64,000 nucleotides of DNA. Origin: Selaginella tamariscina. Its lineage: Eukaryota; Streptophyta; Lycopodiopsida; Selaginellales; Selaginellaceae. Positions 23,101 through 35,786 of this stretch are shown here, piece by piece (the first letter of the stretch is position 1; every line of letters begins with the position of its first letter). Location: contig PUQB01000359.1 of the NCBI GenBank assembly GCA_003024785.1, forward strand, positions 99,858 through 163,857. The letters are read 5' to 3'. A program made the translations under genes and the position numbers. The notes below the pieces were generated by a model. It ran no database searches. It was not told where the DNA came from and was given only the letters and a program-made list of their open reading frames with translations.

Positions 23101-26100
23101 TATTCTCTGCAGTCAATAGGATTGCCTAAAGTTGTAGTGTATTTCAGGGTTTAGTTAGTTCTAAATTTTTGAAGTACTCTATCACTTTCGTTTAACGTTT
23201 GAATTCTGCGTAGAGAGTTGGTCCTGAGATCTATAACTCTTCAAAGGGCATCCACTTGGTAAGTGGATGTGGGTTATGGACTTGGAAGGTAGCACTTGGA
23301 AGTTAACTTCCAAGTTGTATGCCAGGTTACTTTACCTTATGAATGTTCAAGTTAATTTACCAAACACTTCCACAAGACATGGCAAGTTTGTTCTAGTTTA
23401 CAAACTAAGTTTTGTGAAGTGGATCATATGATATGCTAAGCTTACACATTATTAAAAAAATTCTTTTTCTTTAAGGTGTATGAAATTGGGATAACACATT
23501 ATTGAGAATGTGACAACTTCCTTTGAGTTTTGACTTATGTCAAAATTCAATATCAGTTTCAACAATAGTTTTAAGTGGGAAAGGCTTATGTTAAATGTGT
23601 GTCTTTGACTTCGAGAGAAGGGGCATATTCAAACATAAGAAGGAACACATTTTGATATAAAGTGTAAAATAAACTATGATGATGAACTTATAATACAATA
23701 GAATGTCAGATATTAACATATAATGAATATGTTAAGCAGTTGGTTCGAAGATCCAAATGTAATTAAAATATTGTTTGATGTTCGCATTATTTTGATGACA
23801 CTATTTACAAGTAACATTAGGTGGAATAGTTTACTAAGTTCAAGTCACTCGACTAACTTGATTATGAAGTTATCTCATGTGGGATCATAAAATGAGATAA
23901 AATAATAGATTTTGGCAAACAAATTTAATGTTGCATCCCTAACAATGCAGCTTTTTGGATGGATGGCGTGATCTATCACAAGGAATAATGTTGGAAACAT
24001 ACGTTTACATTTTCAGTTTACTGAGTACTGAAGGACTTGCATAATGAAGGCGTTCAACGCACACTTGTACATTTTCATTGTTAACTCTTTAATCTTGAAA
24101 TCTGTAATGTTGTTTGCAATGTGGGATAAGCTCTTGAACAAGGGTGATTCTTTGGTTAAGAAGAGTATGATTTGGGATTCTCCACTTTGTTTATCGACTA
24201 AGTAAGGAAACTTGCTAAGTTTAATAACTTATGTTGAGAATTATCAATGAGTCAAGTAACAATCGGATTTTCATTAGAGGTTTAAGTGCATGTACTTCCT
24301 CAAAGAGTCAGTATTTAATGAGAATTAAAAGTTGATATTGGTTTTCAATATCGATATCATTTTTGAGTCGAATATGATTATTCAAAAGACGGTTTCTTGA
24401 CTTTGCATCATGATCGCAGATGTGGGCACTCCGAAAACTTATAAAGTATCTTCAGTTCTTTGGAATATCGAAAAATAGAACTATTCTTGACTCAAGGTTT
24501 GATTGTATTCCTTGGGTTACTTGTTAGTTCTATCTCAAGGTTTGATGGTGTTTCTTGAGTTTGGTTCAATATCCTTGAAAGAAAGATATCCAGTGGTTAG
24601 ATTAGTTCAAGAAGATGGTCTCCCTTCTTGATGATTATGATATAATGTCCCTAACGTATGGTCCAATATTTGGTACGAAAATATAAGGTTTTCTATCACT
24701 TCATTCATTGAGATATTCATATCTTAGACTTTGAAAGAATTTGTGATAATCTTTTCAAAATTGGTTATAAATGACTTGTCAAAGTATGGTATGATATCTC
24801 TTCAATATTGAGTTTGGAGCGCTCAATATCGAAACTTGGGTATGATCACATGAGGTGGCCATAATCATGAAATATAAAGACTCAAGCGGATTTGAGTCTG
24901 ACACTTTGGTAAGGCAGTACCTTAGTGTTATAACTTGAAATATGTTTTTAAGTTAACTGAGAAATGAAGCATTTCTCAATACATTGCTTGAGGAGCAATG
25001 TGGTACTCTAATAATTGCTAGATGTTTATAATGAATAATATATCTTAGTTCGACATACTAAACTAAATATGTTATTCATGTTTGGGGAGATCTACTGAAT
25101 TATGGGATATAACTGAAACATGAAATTAATATAACACTTTAGTGTTATGATAACATTTATGTGGAAGTTGATATTTTACTAAATCAGTTAGATGAACCAG
25201 ACACTAGTTCATGATTCCTCTTGTAAACTAAGACTATGTTTATATATAGTTGTAGCATTTTGATAGACTGATATGATTGTAAGGTTACATCCGCTAATGT
25301 AACAACTAGTTGGTAAACTTAGGATTTGAACGTTAAGACGATCATTATCCGTTCATGAGTATCAATATCGAAATTACAGTTATTTATGGATTAAGGATTA
25401 GGTTGAACTTGCTTATCAAAAACACTAATTGCTTGAATTAGTGAAAATGCTATACTTTGGTATAGTGTTGGGGAACATTTATTTAATTAGTTTGAGAATT
25501 GGAAATAGTTATAAACTTAGTGAGATAAAGAGTTAGGAAGTATTGAATAGCATCTAGTATGATGTGCTCTTTAAGGAATGAGTACAATGAGAATAACAAT
25601 TAAGAGACATGTTATCTAAAGGTTGTTGATTAAGGCGCTAGAGATGGGTTGAATTTCCTGGTTTCCACATTGGTTTGTAAGAATGGTATGTTAATTTATT
25701 TGGTCCCTGAGTTGGTCGGTGTTATAAAAGAGTACAAAGTCGATTGCGAAAAGTAAATATTAATGCTATTACACTTGGTAGTAGATTTGACTTGAGTTTA
25801 ATTCTCATTAGGAATAAAGTTATGTCAATGAGACATCAAGTGGATGGGCTAATTTCAAGTTGGCATGACCTTGTTGTATACATGTGTATAGCCATGCACA
25901 AATTCTCATTAGGAATAAAGTTATGTCAATGAGACATCAAGTGGATGGGCTAATTTCAAGTTGGCATGACCTTGTTGTATACATGTGTATAGCCATGCAC
26001 AAATTCTCATTAGGAATAAAGTTATGTCAATGAGACATCAAGTGGATGGGCTAATTTCAAGTTGGCATGACCTTGTTGTATACATGTGTATAGCCATGCA

Positions 26101-26908
26101 CAAATTCTCATTAGGAATAAAGTTATGTCAATGAGACATCAAGTGGATGGGCTAATTTCAAGTTGGCATGACCTTGTTGTATACATGTGTATAGCCATGC
26201 ACCTTTGTGATCGCCTCTGGCTAGATTGACATGTCTAAGAAGAATAGGGTTTCGAGAGAAGTACTCTAGCATTGGAAAAGAGCTTGATTCCGATAAAAGT
26301 CTCATACCTAGTTTGGCATAACTATATACTAAAGGGGATAGGTATAATAGCAGACCCTTATGAAAAAGGATAATGAGAAACACCAAGGGATGCAGAAATG
26401 TAAAGCTATAATAGCGTAACATATAGAAATGTGAAACCATTGGGAAATTAAAGAAACAAGGTGTTTGGTTAAGCACTTGAGATGAACGTCAAAGTGCTTG
26501 TTGTGTGCTAAGATGACAAGGTCGTCAACAACATTTGATATTAAGGAATAAAGTAAAGCCTTTATTTCTTGTTAACCAAGGGGCCGGCAACAACACTAAC
26601 TAGAGGCCTCCAATATAAATTCTAGTTAAGTAAAGAAATTAACCAATGTTGTGTGCGTCGGGTGACAGACTTTGTAGACGTGCAAAAGGTCTCCAAGTGA
26701 CTTCATGTCGCAGGTGTGCCTCTGGCAGTTGGGTTTACGACTCAGTGACGACGGTTTTGAAGTACTTGGTTTCGCGTAATGCAAGGGGGGTAATAAAACT
26801 TATGTGAACTTTTGGCTGACTCCATATAGAGTGATATGTTAGTTTTGGTTAATTTTTTCTAACATTATCTAGTCTTGGAGTTACGTCAACGAGGACGTTG
26901 ACATTTTC
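23101..26908 (+). other. Non-coding internal region of element A
   Basis: About 3.8 kb of AT-rich sequence without a reading frame longer than about 120 codons on either strand and with no retroviral-type motif. It is conserved in inverted order in element B (33882-30326) and partly in fragment D (37996-36337). That conservation without coding suggests packaging or structural RNA function; inferred. Confidence 0.75.
25801..26203. repeat. 101-bp tandem repeat, four copies
   Basis: Four essentially identical units beginning ATTCTCATTAGGAATAAAG start at 25801, 25902, 26003 and 26104. Period 101 bp. Each ends in the word GTATACATGTGTATAGCCATG, which contains a palindrome-like centre. Elements B and D have only single, diverged versions, so the array expanded in A alone. 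Confidence 0.95.
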
Positions 26909-26920
26909 AAAGGGGGAGTG
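26909..26920 (+). other. Polypurine tract of element A
   Basis: AAAGGGGGAGTG directly precedes the 3' LTR start TGTCATAG at 26921, the expected position for plus-strand priming. Confidence 0.85.
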
Positions 26921-28541
26921 TGTCATAGTTTTTACTATGACTCGACCCTTTACTTTGGACGTTGACTGTTGTTACCTACTGTACTATGTTGACGGACCCT
27001 AATGTAGTGAGAAAGAGTCCCACTTAGTGCACTTAGGTGTTTAGAGATAGTCCCGGCTCTTTAGATGTCACGAGAAACTTAAGCGAAGGTAGCACTTACC
27101 TTCTAGAAAACCCACCCCGATTTTGACGTCCTAGTTAAGATGAGTTTGACATGTTAAATAGGGTTAGGAACACCCTAGGGTTGACTAACCCTAGGGTTGC
27201 CCTAACCCACGCCCTAAAACCCCCACCCCCTTGGTAGGGTTTAGGGGTAGGGGTTAGTGTGCAAACTCATCTCATTAACTAAGGGGCTGGCATTCCATGC
27301 CAGCCCACTTACAATATAGGAAATGAGGGGGGGGGGGGGGGTCCGTCATATAATAAGGTAAAGTATGTAGAAGTGAGGGTTCCTGGGTTCATGACTGAGC
27401 TCGTTACCCTTCTCTCGGTGCAAGCTTTAGCTTGTGTCGTCAAGGCACAACCCTCTGTTGTGCCACCCTCACTTCCAAATGACAGCGGTATGTCCCACCT
27501 TCGGGGTATCTTACCCTTAACGTTGGCAAATCCATGCTTGGGAGGTCTTGTCGGAATGCATGTTCCAAAAGGTAGAGGTTGAGGCTTGTCTCCAGCCTCC
27601 TCCTCCATGTCAAGCTAAGTGTAGCACTCATGGCCAAGCAAGGCATATCCATGTCCTTGTCCAACTGTGGGTGTAGGATCTTGTTTGACAGATTCATGTT
27701 ACTTAGTTCTTGAGGGTTCACTGAGGGGTTCTAGAGTTGGCATTTAGGAGCCACGTTTGTAGCACTTGGTGCAACTCTTGAATCTAAGGATTATGGCATG
27801 ATAGCCCACATCATGGAAGGTAGTGTCACATTGAGATGAGACACTAGGCTAAACGTCACACGATACAACCCGAGGCACACCCTTTGGGGTTGTATCATGG
27901 GTTCGTTGCCAAGGGGTTGGATACTCTAGCAAAACATGCATACTTATGCTCACACTAGGGTGCTAAGCCTTGGGCATCGGCCGAGGGAGGTTAGGTCTCA
28001 TAACTAGGTGTGCTTTGGCACACTTGGCTAGGGGAGTGTTCTCCTTGGAATCCAGGGGTTGAACAACCTAAGTTTGATAACATGAAGCCCTTTTGTGAGA
28101 CACGCAAGGTTATGTACTTAAGGCTATCCAAACCAAGCCTTAGGAGTTTGCTTAGCAGAACACTCGTGTTTGCCTACGGCACACATTCGTGTTTACACTA
28201 AGTACTAGCCCTAGGTCTAGGGTATGACTTGGCCACTCAAACCCTTAGGGGTTAGACATGGTTCGGGGTACCCCTTGTCACCCTAAAGGGGTTGTACTCC
28301 CGGATTAGGGTGATTCCTCAAGGGGTAAGTGACGATGCCTTAGCTCTATCACGGGGGCATGTGTGAGACACATCTCCTTTGTGGGGTTAGGACATGAGCC
28401 TGTCTAGGTCTACTGGGATAGGATCTTAAAGTCTACTCGGGATATCCTCTAGGGTTCGAGGGATGGTCATTCTAGGGGGGTTAGGGTATTACTCTAAGTC
28501 TTCTGTTTAACTAAGCATCTGAGTCAAACTCTTAGGGTCAT
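26921..28541 (+). repeat. 3' LTR of element A, main part
   Basis: Begins TGTCATAGTTTTTACTATGAC and runs to the GTCAT duplicated by element B; the last 99 bp of this LTR lie at 35688-35786. Contains a C-rich/G-rich stretch (27200-27250) and a G-run of about 14 at 27327-27340. Confidence 0.85.
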
Positions 28542-30310
28542 TGTCAGAGTTTTAACCCAAAGGGCCAACACGTGGCAACACGTGGCTGCCAGGTGGCCAT
28601 TCGGCGTCATCACCTGTGTGAGCAACGCTAAGTTCCCAGAACAACCCCAACGACCCCTAGGGTTAGACTCTAATGCCCAAGTGGACAAGAGACTTAGGGT
28701 TTAGCCTAAGTCTCCCTAGAATGTCTGCCCCCAGAACCCTTGAGGGATAACCCTAGTTGACTTAGGGTTTAGCCTAAGTCTCCCTAGAGTGTCTACCCCA
28801 AAACCCTTGAGGGATAACCCTAGTTGACTTAGGGTCTTGCCCTAGAAGACCTAGACAGGCTCATGCCCTAACCCCCATCAAGGAGACGTGTGTTCCACAC
28901 ATACCCCTGACAGAGCTAAGGCATTGTCACTTACCCCTTGAGGAATCACCCTCATCCGGGAGTACAACCCCTTTAGGGCGACAAGGGGTACCCTGAACCA
29001 CGACTAACCCCTAAGGGTTTGAGTGGCCAAGTTACCCTAGACCTAGGGCTAGTACTTAGTGAGGACACGAGTGTGCGCCGTAGGCGACACGAGTGTTCTG
29101 CTAAGCAAACTCCCTAAGGCTAGGTTTGGGATAACCCTAAGCACATGACCTTGCGAGTGCCTTACGAAAGGGCTTCTGCTAATGAGCTTAGGTTGTTCAA
29201 CCCCTGGATTCCAAGGAGAACACTCCCCTAGCCAAGTGTGCCAAAGCACACCTAGTTACGAGACCTAACCTCCCTCGAGCGGATGCCCAAGGCTTAGCAC
29301 CCTAGTGCAAGCACAAAGCCTGTTTGCTAGAGTATCCAACCCCTTAGCGACAAGCCCATGACATAACCCCAAAGGGCGTGCCTCGGGCGTTGTACCATGT
29401 GACGTTTAGCCCAGTGTCACATCCCATGTGACACTGCCTTCCAAGATGTGGCTATCATGCCATAGCCCTTAGATTCAAGAGTTGCACCAAGTACCACAAA
29501 CGTGGTTCCTAAATGCCAACTCTAGAACCCCTCAATGAACCCTCAGGAACCAGGTAACGTGAACCTGTCAAACAAGATCCCACGCCCACAGTTGGACAAG
29601 GACACGGATGTGCCTTGCTTGGCCGTGAGTGCTACACCTAGCTTGACGTGGAGGAGGAGGCTCAACCTCTGCCTCTTGGAACGTGCATCCCGACAAGACC
29701 TCCCAGGCATGGATTCGCCAACGTTAAGGGTAAGCTACCCCGAAGGTGGGACGTACCCCTGGCATCTGGAAGTTAGGGCGGCACAACAGAGGGTTGTACC
29801 TTAACGACACAAGCTGAAGCTTGCACCGGCAGAAGAGCAACGAACTCATTCATGAACCCAGGAGCTCTCCTACATATACTCTACCTTATTTATGTGACGG
29901 AGCCCCCCCCCCCTTTTTCCTTGGTAAGTGGGCTGGCACTGAATTCTAGCCCCTTAAGAAAATGAGTTGCCAAACCCTTACCCTAAACCCTAACCCAAGG
30001 GGGTGGGGGTTTTAGGGCGTGGGTTAGGGCAACCCTAGGGTTAGGTCAACCCTAGGGGTGTTCCTAACCCTACTTACAAGCTATCTTTGCAAAAACCTAA
30101 TTGGACGTCAAAAGGGGGGTTTTCTAGAAGGTAAGTGCTAGCTTCGCTTAGAGTTTCTGCAAATACCTAAGACACCGGCCGGACCATCACTAATACCCAA
30201 GTGCACTAAGCGGGCCTGTTTCTCTACATCTAGGGTCCATCAACATAGTACAGTAGGTAACAACAGTCAACGTCCAAAGTAAAGGTCGAGTCATAGTAAA
30301 AACTATGACA
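28542..30310 (-). repeat. LTR of element B (3' LTR in minus orientation)
   Basis: About 1.77 kb, TGTCAGAG...ACTATGACA. Contains a tandem duplication of about 67 bp beginning GACTTAGGGTTTAGCCTAAG (28691-28758 and 28759-28825) that is absent from the corresponding part of element A's LTR. Confidence 0.9.
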
Positions 30311-30325
30311 CACTCCCCGCCTTTG
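30311..30325 (-). other. Polypurine tract of element B
   Basis: On the minus strand CAAAGGCGGGGAGTG ends directly at the LTR start TGTCATAG, matching the polypurine tract of element A. Confidence 0.75.
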
Positions 30326-33300
30326 AAAATGTCAACGTCCTCGTTGACGTCCAACTCCAAGACTAGATAATGTTAGAAAAAACTAACCAAAACTAACATA
30401 TCACTCTATGCGGAGTTAGCCAAAAGTTCACATAAGTTTTATTACCCCCCTTGCATTACGCGAAACCAAGTACTTCAGAACCGTCGTTCACTGAGTCGTA
30501 AACCCAGCTGCCGGAGGCACCACCTGCGACATGAAGTCACCTGGAGACCTTTTGCACGTCTGCAAAGTCTGTCACCCGACGCACACAACACTGGTTAATT
30601 TCTTTACTTAACTAGAATTTATATTGGAGGCCTCTAGTTAGTGTTGTTGCCGGCCCCTTGGTTAACAAGAAATAAAGACTTGCTTTATTCCTTAATATTA
30701 TGACCTCTGTCATCTAGCGCACAACAAGCACTTCTCAAATGCTTGACCAAACACCTTCGCTTTTCTTTGATTTTCCAATGGTCCACACACATGTTACGAT
30801 ATTATAGCTTATATCTCTGCATCCCTCGGTGCTTCTCATTACCCCTTTTCATAAGGGTCTGCTACTATACCTATCTCTCATTAGTATATAGCTACGCCAG
30901 ACTAAGTATGAGACTTTTATCGGAATCAAGCTCTTTTCCGATATAAGAGTACAATTCGTAAAACCCTGTTCTTGTAAACATGTCAATCTGGCCAGAGGCG
31001 ATCACAGAGGCGCATGGCTGTACACATGTATACAACAAGGTCTTGCCAACTGCCATTCGTCTTTCACAACCAACTTTGTACTCTTTCATAACACCGACCA
31101 GTTCAGGGACCAGATAAGCTAACATACCTTTCTTACAAACCGATGTGGAAACCAGGAAATTCAACCCATCTCTAGTGCCTCAATCGACAATCTTTAGATA
31201 ACATTTCTTAATTGTCACTTCATTGTACTCATTCCCAAAGAGCACATCGTACTAGATGCCGTTCAATACTTCCTAACTCCTTATCGTACTAAGTTTAAAA
31301 TACCGAATTTTAAACTTAGTTTCCACGATAAGAGTCTCTGAACTCGAATACTGTACGCCTCCATAACATTATATTTATTTCCAACTCTTAAACTGATTTC
31401 GTAAATGTTTCTCAACACTATACCGAAGTATAGCATTTTCACTAATTAAGCAACTAGTGTTTTGATAAACATCTTTTAAACTAATCCTTATTCTATAAAT
31501 AGTGCAATTTCGATATTGATACTCTCGAATGGATAATGATCGTTTTAACGTTCAAATCCTAAGCTTATCAACTAGTTTATACTAGATATAAACTTACAAT
31601 CATATCAATATTTAAAATGCTACAACTACATTATAGATATGGTCTTAGTTTACATGAACCGAACTTCAATTTTGAGACGGAAATATAATGTTATGACAGT
31701 ATTTCGAGGAACTTTGTTCAGAGACTAAGAGGAATCATGAACTAGTGTCTGGTTCATCTAATTGATTTAGTAAGATATAAACCTCCACATAAATGTTATC
31801 ATAACACTGAAGTGTTAGATCAACTTCATGTTTTAGTCATACCAATAACATGAATAAAATATCTAGTTCAGTACATTGAACTAAGATACATTATTCACTC
31901 TAGACACCTATAATCCAGAAAGTACTACATTGCCCCTCAAGCAATGTATTGAGAAATGTCTCATTTCTCAACTAACTTGAAAACACGTTTCAAGTTATAA
32001 CACTAAGGTAGTGCCTTACCAAAGTGTCAGACTCAAATCCACTTGAGTCTTTATATTTATGATTATGGCCACCTCATGTGATCATAACCAAGTTTGATAT
32101 TGAGCGCTCCAAACTCAATATTGAAGAGATATCATACATACTTTGACAAGTCATTTATAACCAATCTTGAAAAGATTGTCACAAATTCTGCCAAAGTTTA
32201 AATATAAATATCTCAACAGATGAGGTGATAGGAAACCTCATATTCTCGAACCGGATATTGGACGAACCTTGAACTACAATCATCAAGAAGGGACACCATC
32301 TTCTTGAGCTAATCCCGCTACACAATATCACTTATAAGAATATTGAACCAACTCAAGGAACACCATCAAACCTTGAGATAGAACTAACAACTAACCCAAG
32401 GAATACAATCAAACCTTGAGTCAAGAATAGTTCTATTTTTCAATATTCCGAAAGATTGAAGATACATACTTTATTTGTTCTTTAAGTGCCCACATTTGCG
32501 ACCATGATGCAGAGTCAAGAAACCGTCTTTTGAATAATCGTATTCGACTCTAAAATAAAATTGATATTGAAAATCAATATCAACTTTCAATTCTCATCGA
32601 ACACCGACTCTCTGAGGAGGTACATGCACTTAAACCTCCAAAATGTATACCGACTACTTGACTCATTTGACACCACCACATAACTTATAAACTTAGCAAG
32701 TTTCCTTACTTAGTCAATAAGCAGAGTGGAGAATCCCAAATCATGCTCTTTTAACCAAGGAATCACCCTTGTTCAAGAGCTTATCCCCACATTGCAAACA
32801 ACGTTACAATTTCAAGATTAAAGAGTTAACAATGAAAATGCACAAGTGTGCGCCGAACGCCTTCACTATGCAAGTCCTTCATTACTCAGTAAACTGAAAA
32901 TGTAAACGTATGTTTCCAACATTTCTTTCTGATAGATCATGCCATCTATCCCAAAACATATGATAAGAAACGAAATCCTAGCTATTATCCAAGTCTCTCT
33001 CATGATCCATATGAGACAACTTCATAATCAAGTTAGTCGAGCTAGCTAACTTGAATACAGTGCGCGCTTACAACTAACTAAGGTTTCAAGTTGTACTTTG
33101 TTCAAATCAAGGGACTTGAACTTAGTAAACTATTTCACCTAATGTTACTTGCAGCTAGCGTCATCAAAGTAATCCATCGGACAATACTTTGATTACATTG
33201 GATCTTCAACTGCTTAACATATTCATCATATGTTAATATTTGACATTCCGTTGTATTATAAGTTCATCACCATAGTCTGCTTCTAGAGTTACACTCTGGA

Positions 33301-33882
33301 AACATGCACTATAATAAGAGCTTATTTTACACTTTATGTCAAAATGTAGTGTTCATTCTTATGTTTGAATATGCCCCTTCTCCCGAAGTCAAAGATGCAC
33401 TTCTGAACATAAGTCTTTCCCCGTTTGAACACTATTGTTGGATCGATATTGAATCTTGACTAAGCCAAAACTCAAAGGACAGTCGTTTCCAAATCATGTG
33501 TTATCCCAAATTCAAACACCTTAAAGAAAAAGAAAAATTTTCAATAATGTGTAGACTTAGATATCACAAGACCACTTCACAAGACTTAGTTTGTAAGCCA
33601 GAACAAACTAACATGCCATGTCTTGTGGAAGTATATGGTAAAGTAACCAGACCAAGGTAAAATAACCTGGCATACAACTTGGAAGTTGCCTTCCAAGTGC
33701 TACCTTTACAGTCCATAACCCACACCCACTTATGAAGTTGTACTCTGAAGAGTTATAGATCTCAGGACCAACTCTCCACGCAGAATTCAGACATTAGCCG
33801 AAAGTGATAGAGTACTTCAAGAATTTAGAACTAACTAAACCCTAAAATACACTACACTTTAGGTAGTCCTACTGACCGCAGA

Positions 33883-33902
33883 GAATAGGCTCCGATACCA
33901 AT
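33883..33902 (-). other. Primer binding site of element B
   Basis: On the minus strand ATTGGTATCGGAGCC follows the LTR end CTCTGACA. It is the initiator tRNA-Met PBS with one mismatch (TGGTATCGGAGC against TGGTATCAGAGC). Confidence 0.85.
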
Positions 33903-35682
33903 TGTCAGAGTTTTAACCCAAAGGGCCAACACGTGGCAACACGTGGCTGCCAGGTGGCCATTCGGCGTCATCACCCTGTGTGAGCAACGCTAAGTTCCCA
34001 GAACAACCCCAACGACCCCTAGGGTTAGACTCTAATGCCCAAGTGGACAAGAGACTTAGGGTTTAGCCTAAGTCTCCCTAGAATGTCTGCCCCCAGAACC
34101 CTTGAGGGATAACCCTAGTTGACTTAGGGTTTAGCCTAAGTCTCCCTAGAGTGTCTACCCCAAAACCCTTGAGGGATAACCCTAGTTGACTTAGGGTCTT
34201 GCCCTAGAAGACCTAGACAGGCTCATGCCCTAACCCCCATCAAGGAGACGTGTGTTCCACACATACCCCGTGACAGAGCTAAGGCATTGTCACTTACCCC
34301 TTGAGGAATCACCCTCATCCGGGAGTACAACCCCTTTAGGGCGACAAGGGGTACCCTGAACCACGACTAACCCCTAAGGGTTTGAGTGGCCAAGTTACAC
34401 CCTAGACCTAGGGCTAGTACTTAGTGAGGACACGAGTGTGCGCCGTAGGCGAACACGAGTGTTCTGCTAAGCAAACTCCCTAAGGCTAGGTTTGGGATAA
34501 CCCTAAGCACATGACCTTGCGAGTGCCTTACGAAAGGGCTTCTGCTAATGAGCTTAGGTTGTTCAACCCCTGGATTCCAAGGAGAACACTCCCCTAGCCA
34601 AGTGTGCCAAAGCACACCTAGTTACGAGACCTAACCTCCCTCGAGCGGATGCCCAAGGCTTAGCACCCTAGTGCAAGCACAAGCATGCCTGTTTGCTAGA
34701 GTATCCAACCCCTTAGCGACAAGCCCATGACATAACCCCAAAGGGCGTGCCTCGGGCGTTGTACCATGTGACGTTTAGCCCAGTGTCACATCCCCATGTG
34801 ACACTGCCTTCCAAGATGTGGCTATCATGCCATAGCCCTTAGATTCAAGAGTTGCACCAAGTACCACAAACGTGGTTCCTAAATGCCAACTCTAGAACCC
34901 CTCAATGAACCCTCAGGAACAGGTAACGTGAACCTGTCAAACAAGATCCCACGCCCACAGTTGGACAAGGACACGGAGTGCCTTGCCTTGCCGTGAGTGC
35001 TACACCTAGCTTGACGTGGAGGAGGAGACAAGCCTCAACCTCTGCCTCTTGGAACGTGCATCCCGACAAGACCTCCCAGGCATGGATTCGCCAACGTTAA
35101 GGGTAAGCTACCCCGAAGGTGGGACGTACCCCTGGCATCTGGAAGTTAGGGCGGCACAACAGAGGGTTGTACCTTAACGACACAAGCTGAAGCTTGCACC
35201 GGCAGAAGAGCAACGAACTCATTCATGAACCCAGGAGCTCTCCTACGTATACTCTACCTTATTTATGTGACGGAGCCCCCCCCCCCCTTTTCCTTTGTAA
35301 GTGGGCTGGCACTGAATTCTAGCCCCTTAAGAAAATAGTTGCCAAACCCTTACCCTACCTAACCCTAGGGGGGGGGTTTAGGGCGTGGGTTAGGGCAACC
35401 CTAGGGTTAGGTCAACCCTAGGGGTGTCCTAACCCTATTTACAAGCTATACTTTGCAAAACCCTAACCTGGAACGTCAAAACGGGGGGGTTTTCTAAATG
35501 GAAGTGCTAGCTTCGCCTAGAGTTTCTTGCAAATACCTAACGACACCCGGCCGGACCATCACTAGATACCCAAGTGCACTATGCGGGCCTGTTTCTTCTA
35601 CATCTAGGGTTCGTCACATAATCCAGTAGGTAACAACAGTCAACGTCCAAAGTAAAAGAGGAGTCATAGTAGAAACATGACA
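33903..35682 (-). repeat. LTR of element B (5' LTR in minus orientation)
   Basis: About 1.78 kb, nearly identical to 28542-30310 including the internal 67-bp duplication. Ends GAAACATGACA at 35682. Confidence 0.9.
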
Positions 35683-35687
35683 GTCAT

Positions 35688-35786
35688 CTTAAAGACTTAG
35701 CGTTGTTCACACAGGGAATTGACGCTGGAAGGCCACTTGGCAGCCATGTGTTGCCACGTGTTAGCCCTTGGGTTAAACATCTGACA
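35688..35786 (+). repeat. Terminal 99 bp of the 3' LTR of element A
   Basis: Continues the LTR interrupted at 28541, with the words AAGACTTAGCGTTGTTCAC and GGTTAAACATCTGACA; the same block ends the 5' LTR at 23086. Confidence 0.85.

Larger units (their letters stand above)
28542..35682 (-). mobile_element. LARD element B, complete, inserted in the 3' LTR of A
   Basis: A complete 7.1-kb element in minus orientation. It is bounded by TGTCAGAG at 28542 and ATGACA at 35682 and flanked by the 5-bp target duplication GTCAT (28537-28541 and 35683-35687). LTRs: 28542-30310 and 33903-35682. The internal 3.6 kb (30311-33902) has no gag, pol or other long open frame. The two LTRs look almost identical, differing mainly by single-base indels, so the insertion is recent compared with A and D. 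Confidence 0.92.
21335..35786 (+). mobile_element. LARD element A (non-coding LTR retrotransposon), interrupted by element B
   Basis: Plus-strand element: truncated 5' LTR (21335-23086, itself holding a solo LTR), PBS, 3.8-kb internal region (23087-26920), polypurine tract, and a 3' LTR at 26921-28541 that resumes at 35688-35786 after the insertion of element B. The internal region has no gag or pol and no long open frame, so the element is non-autonomous and must borrow proteins from another retrotransposon. Its internal region matches that of B in inverted orientation, which shows both are one family and not random DNA. Confidence 0.85.

Noticed and set aside
25801..26203. CRISPR-like array
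   Set aside because: Units are contiguous 101-bp tandem repeats without variable spacers, in a plant retrotransposon.
29980..30075. CCCTAAACCCTAACCC and TTAGGG-like words suggesting a telomere tract
   Set aside because: They are irregular, occur at the same place in every copy of the LARD LTR, and are not arrays of the plant telomere repeat.
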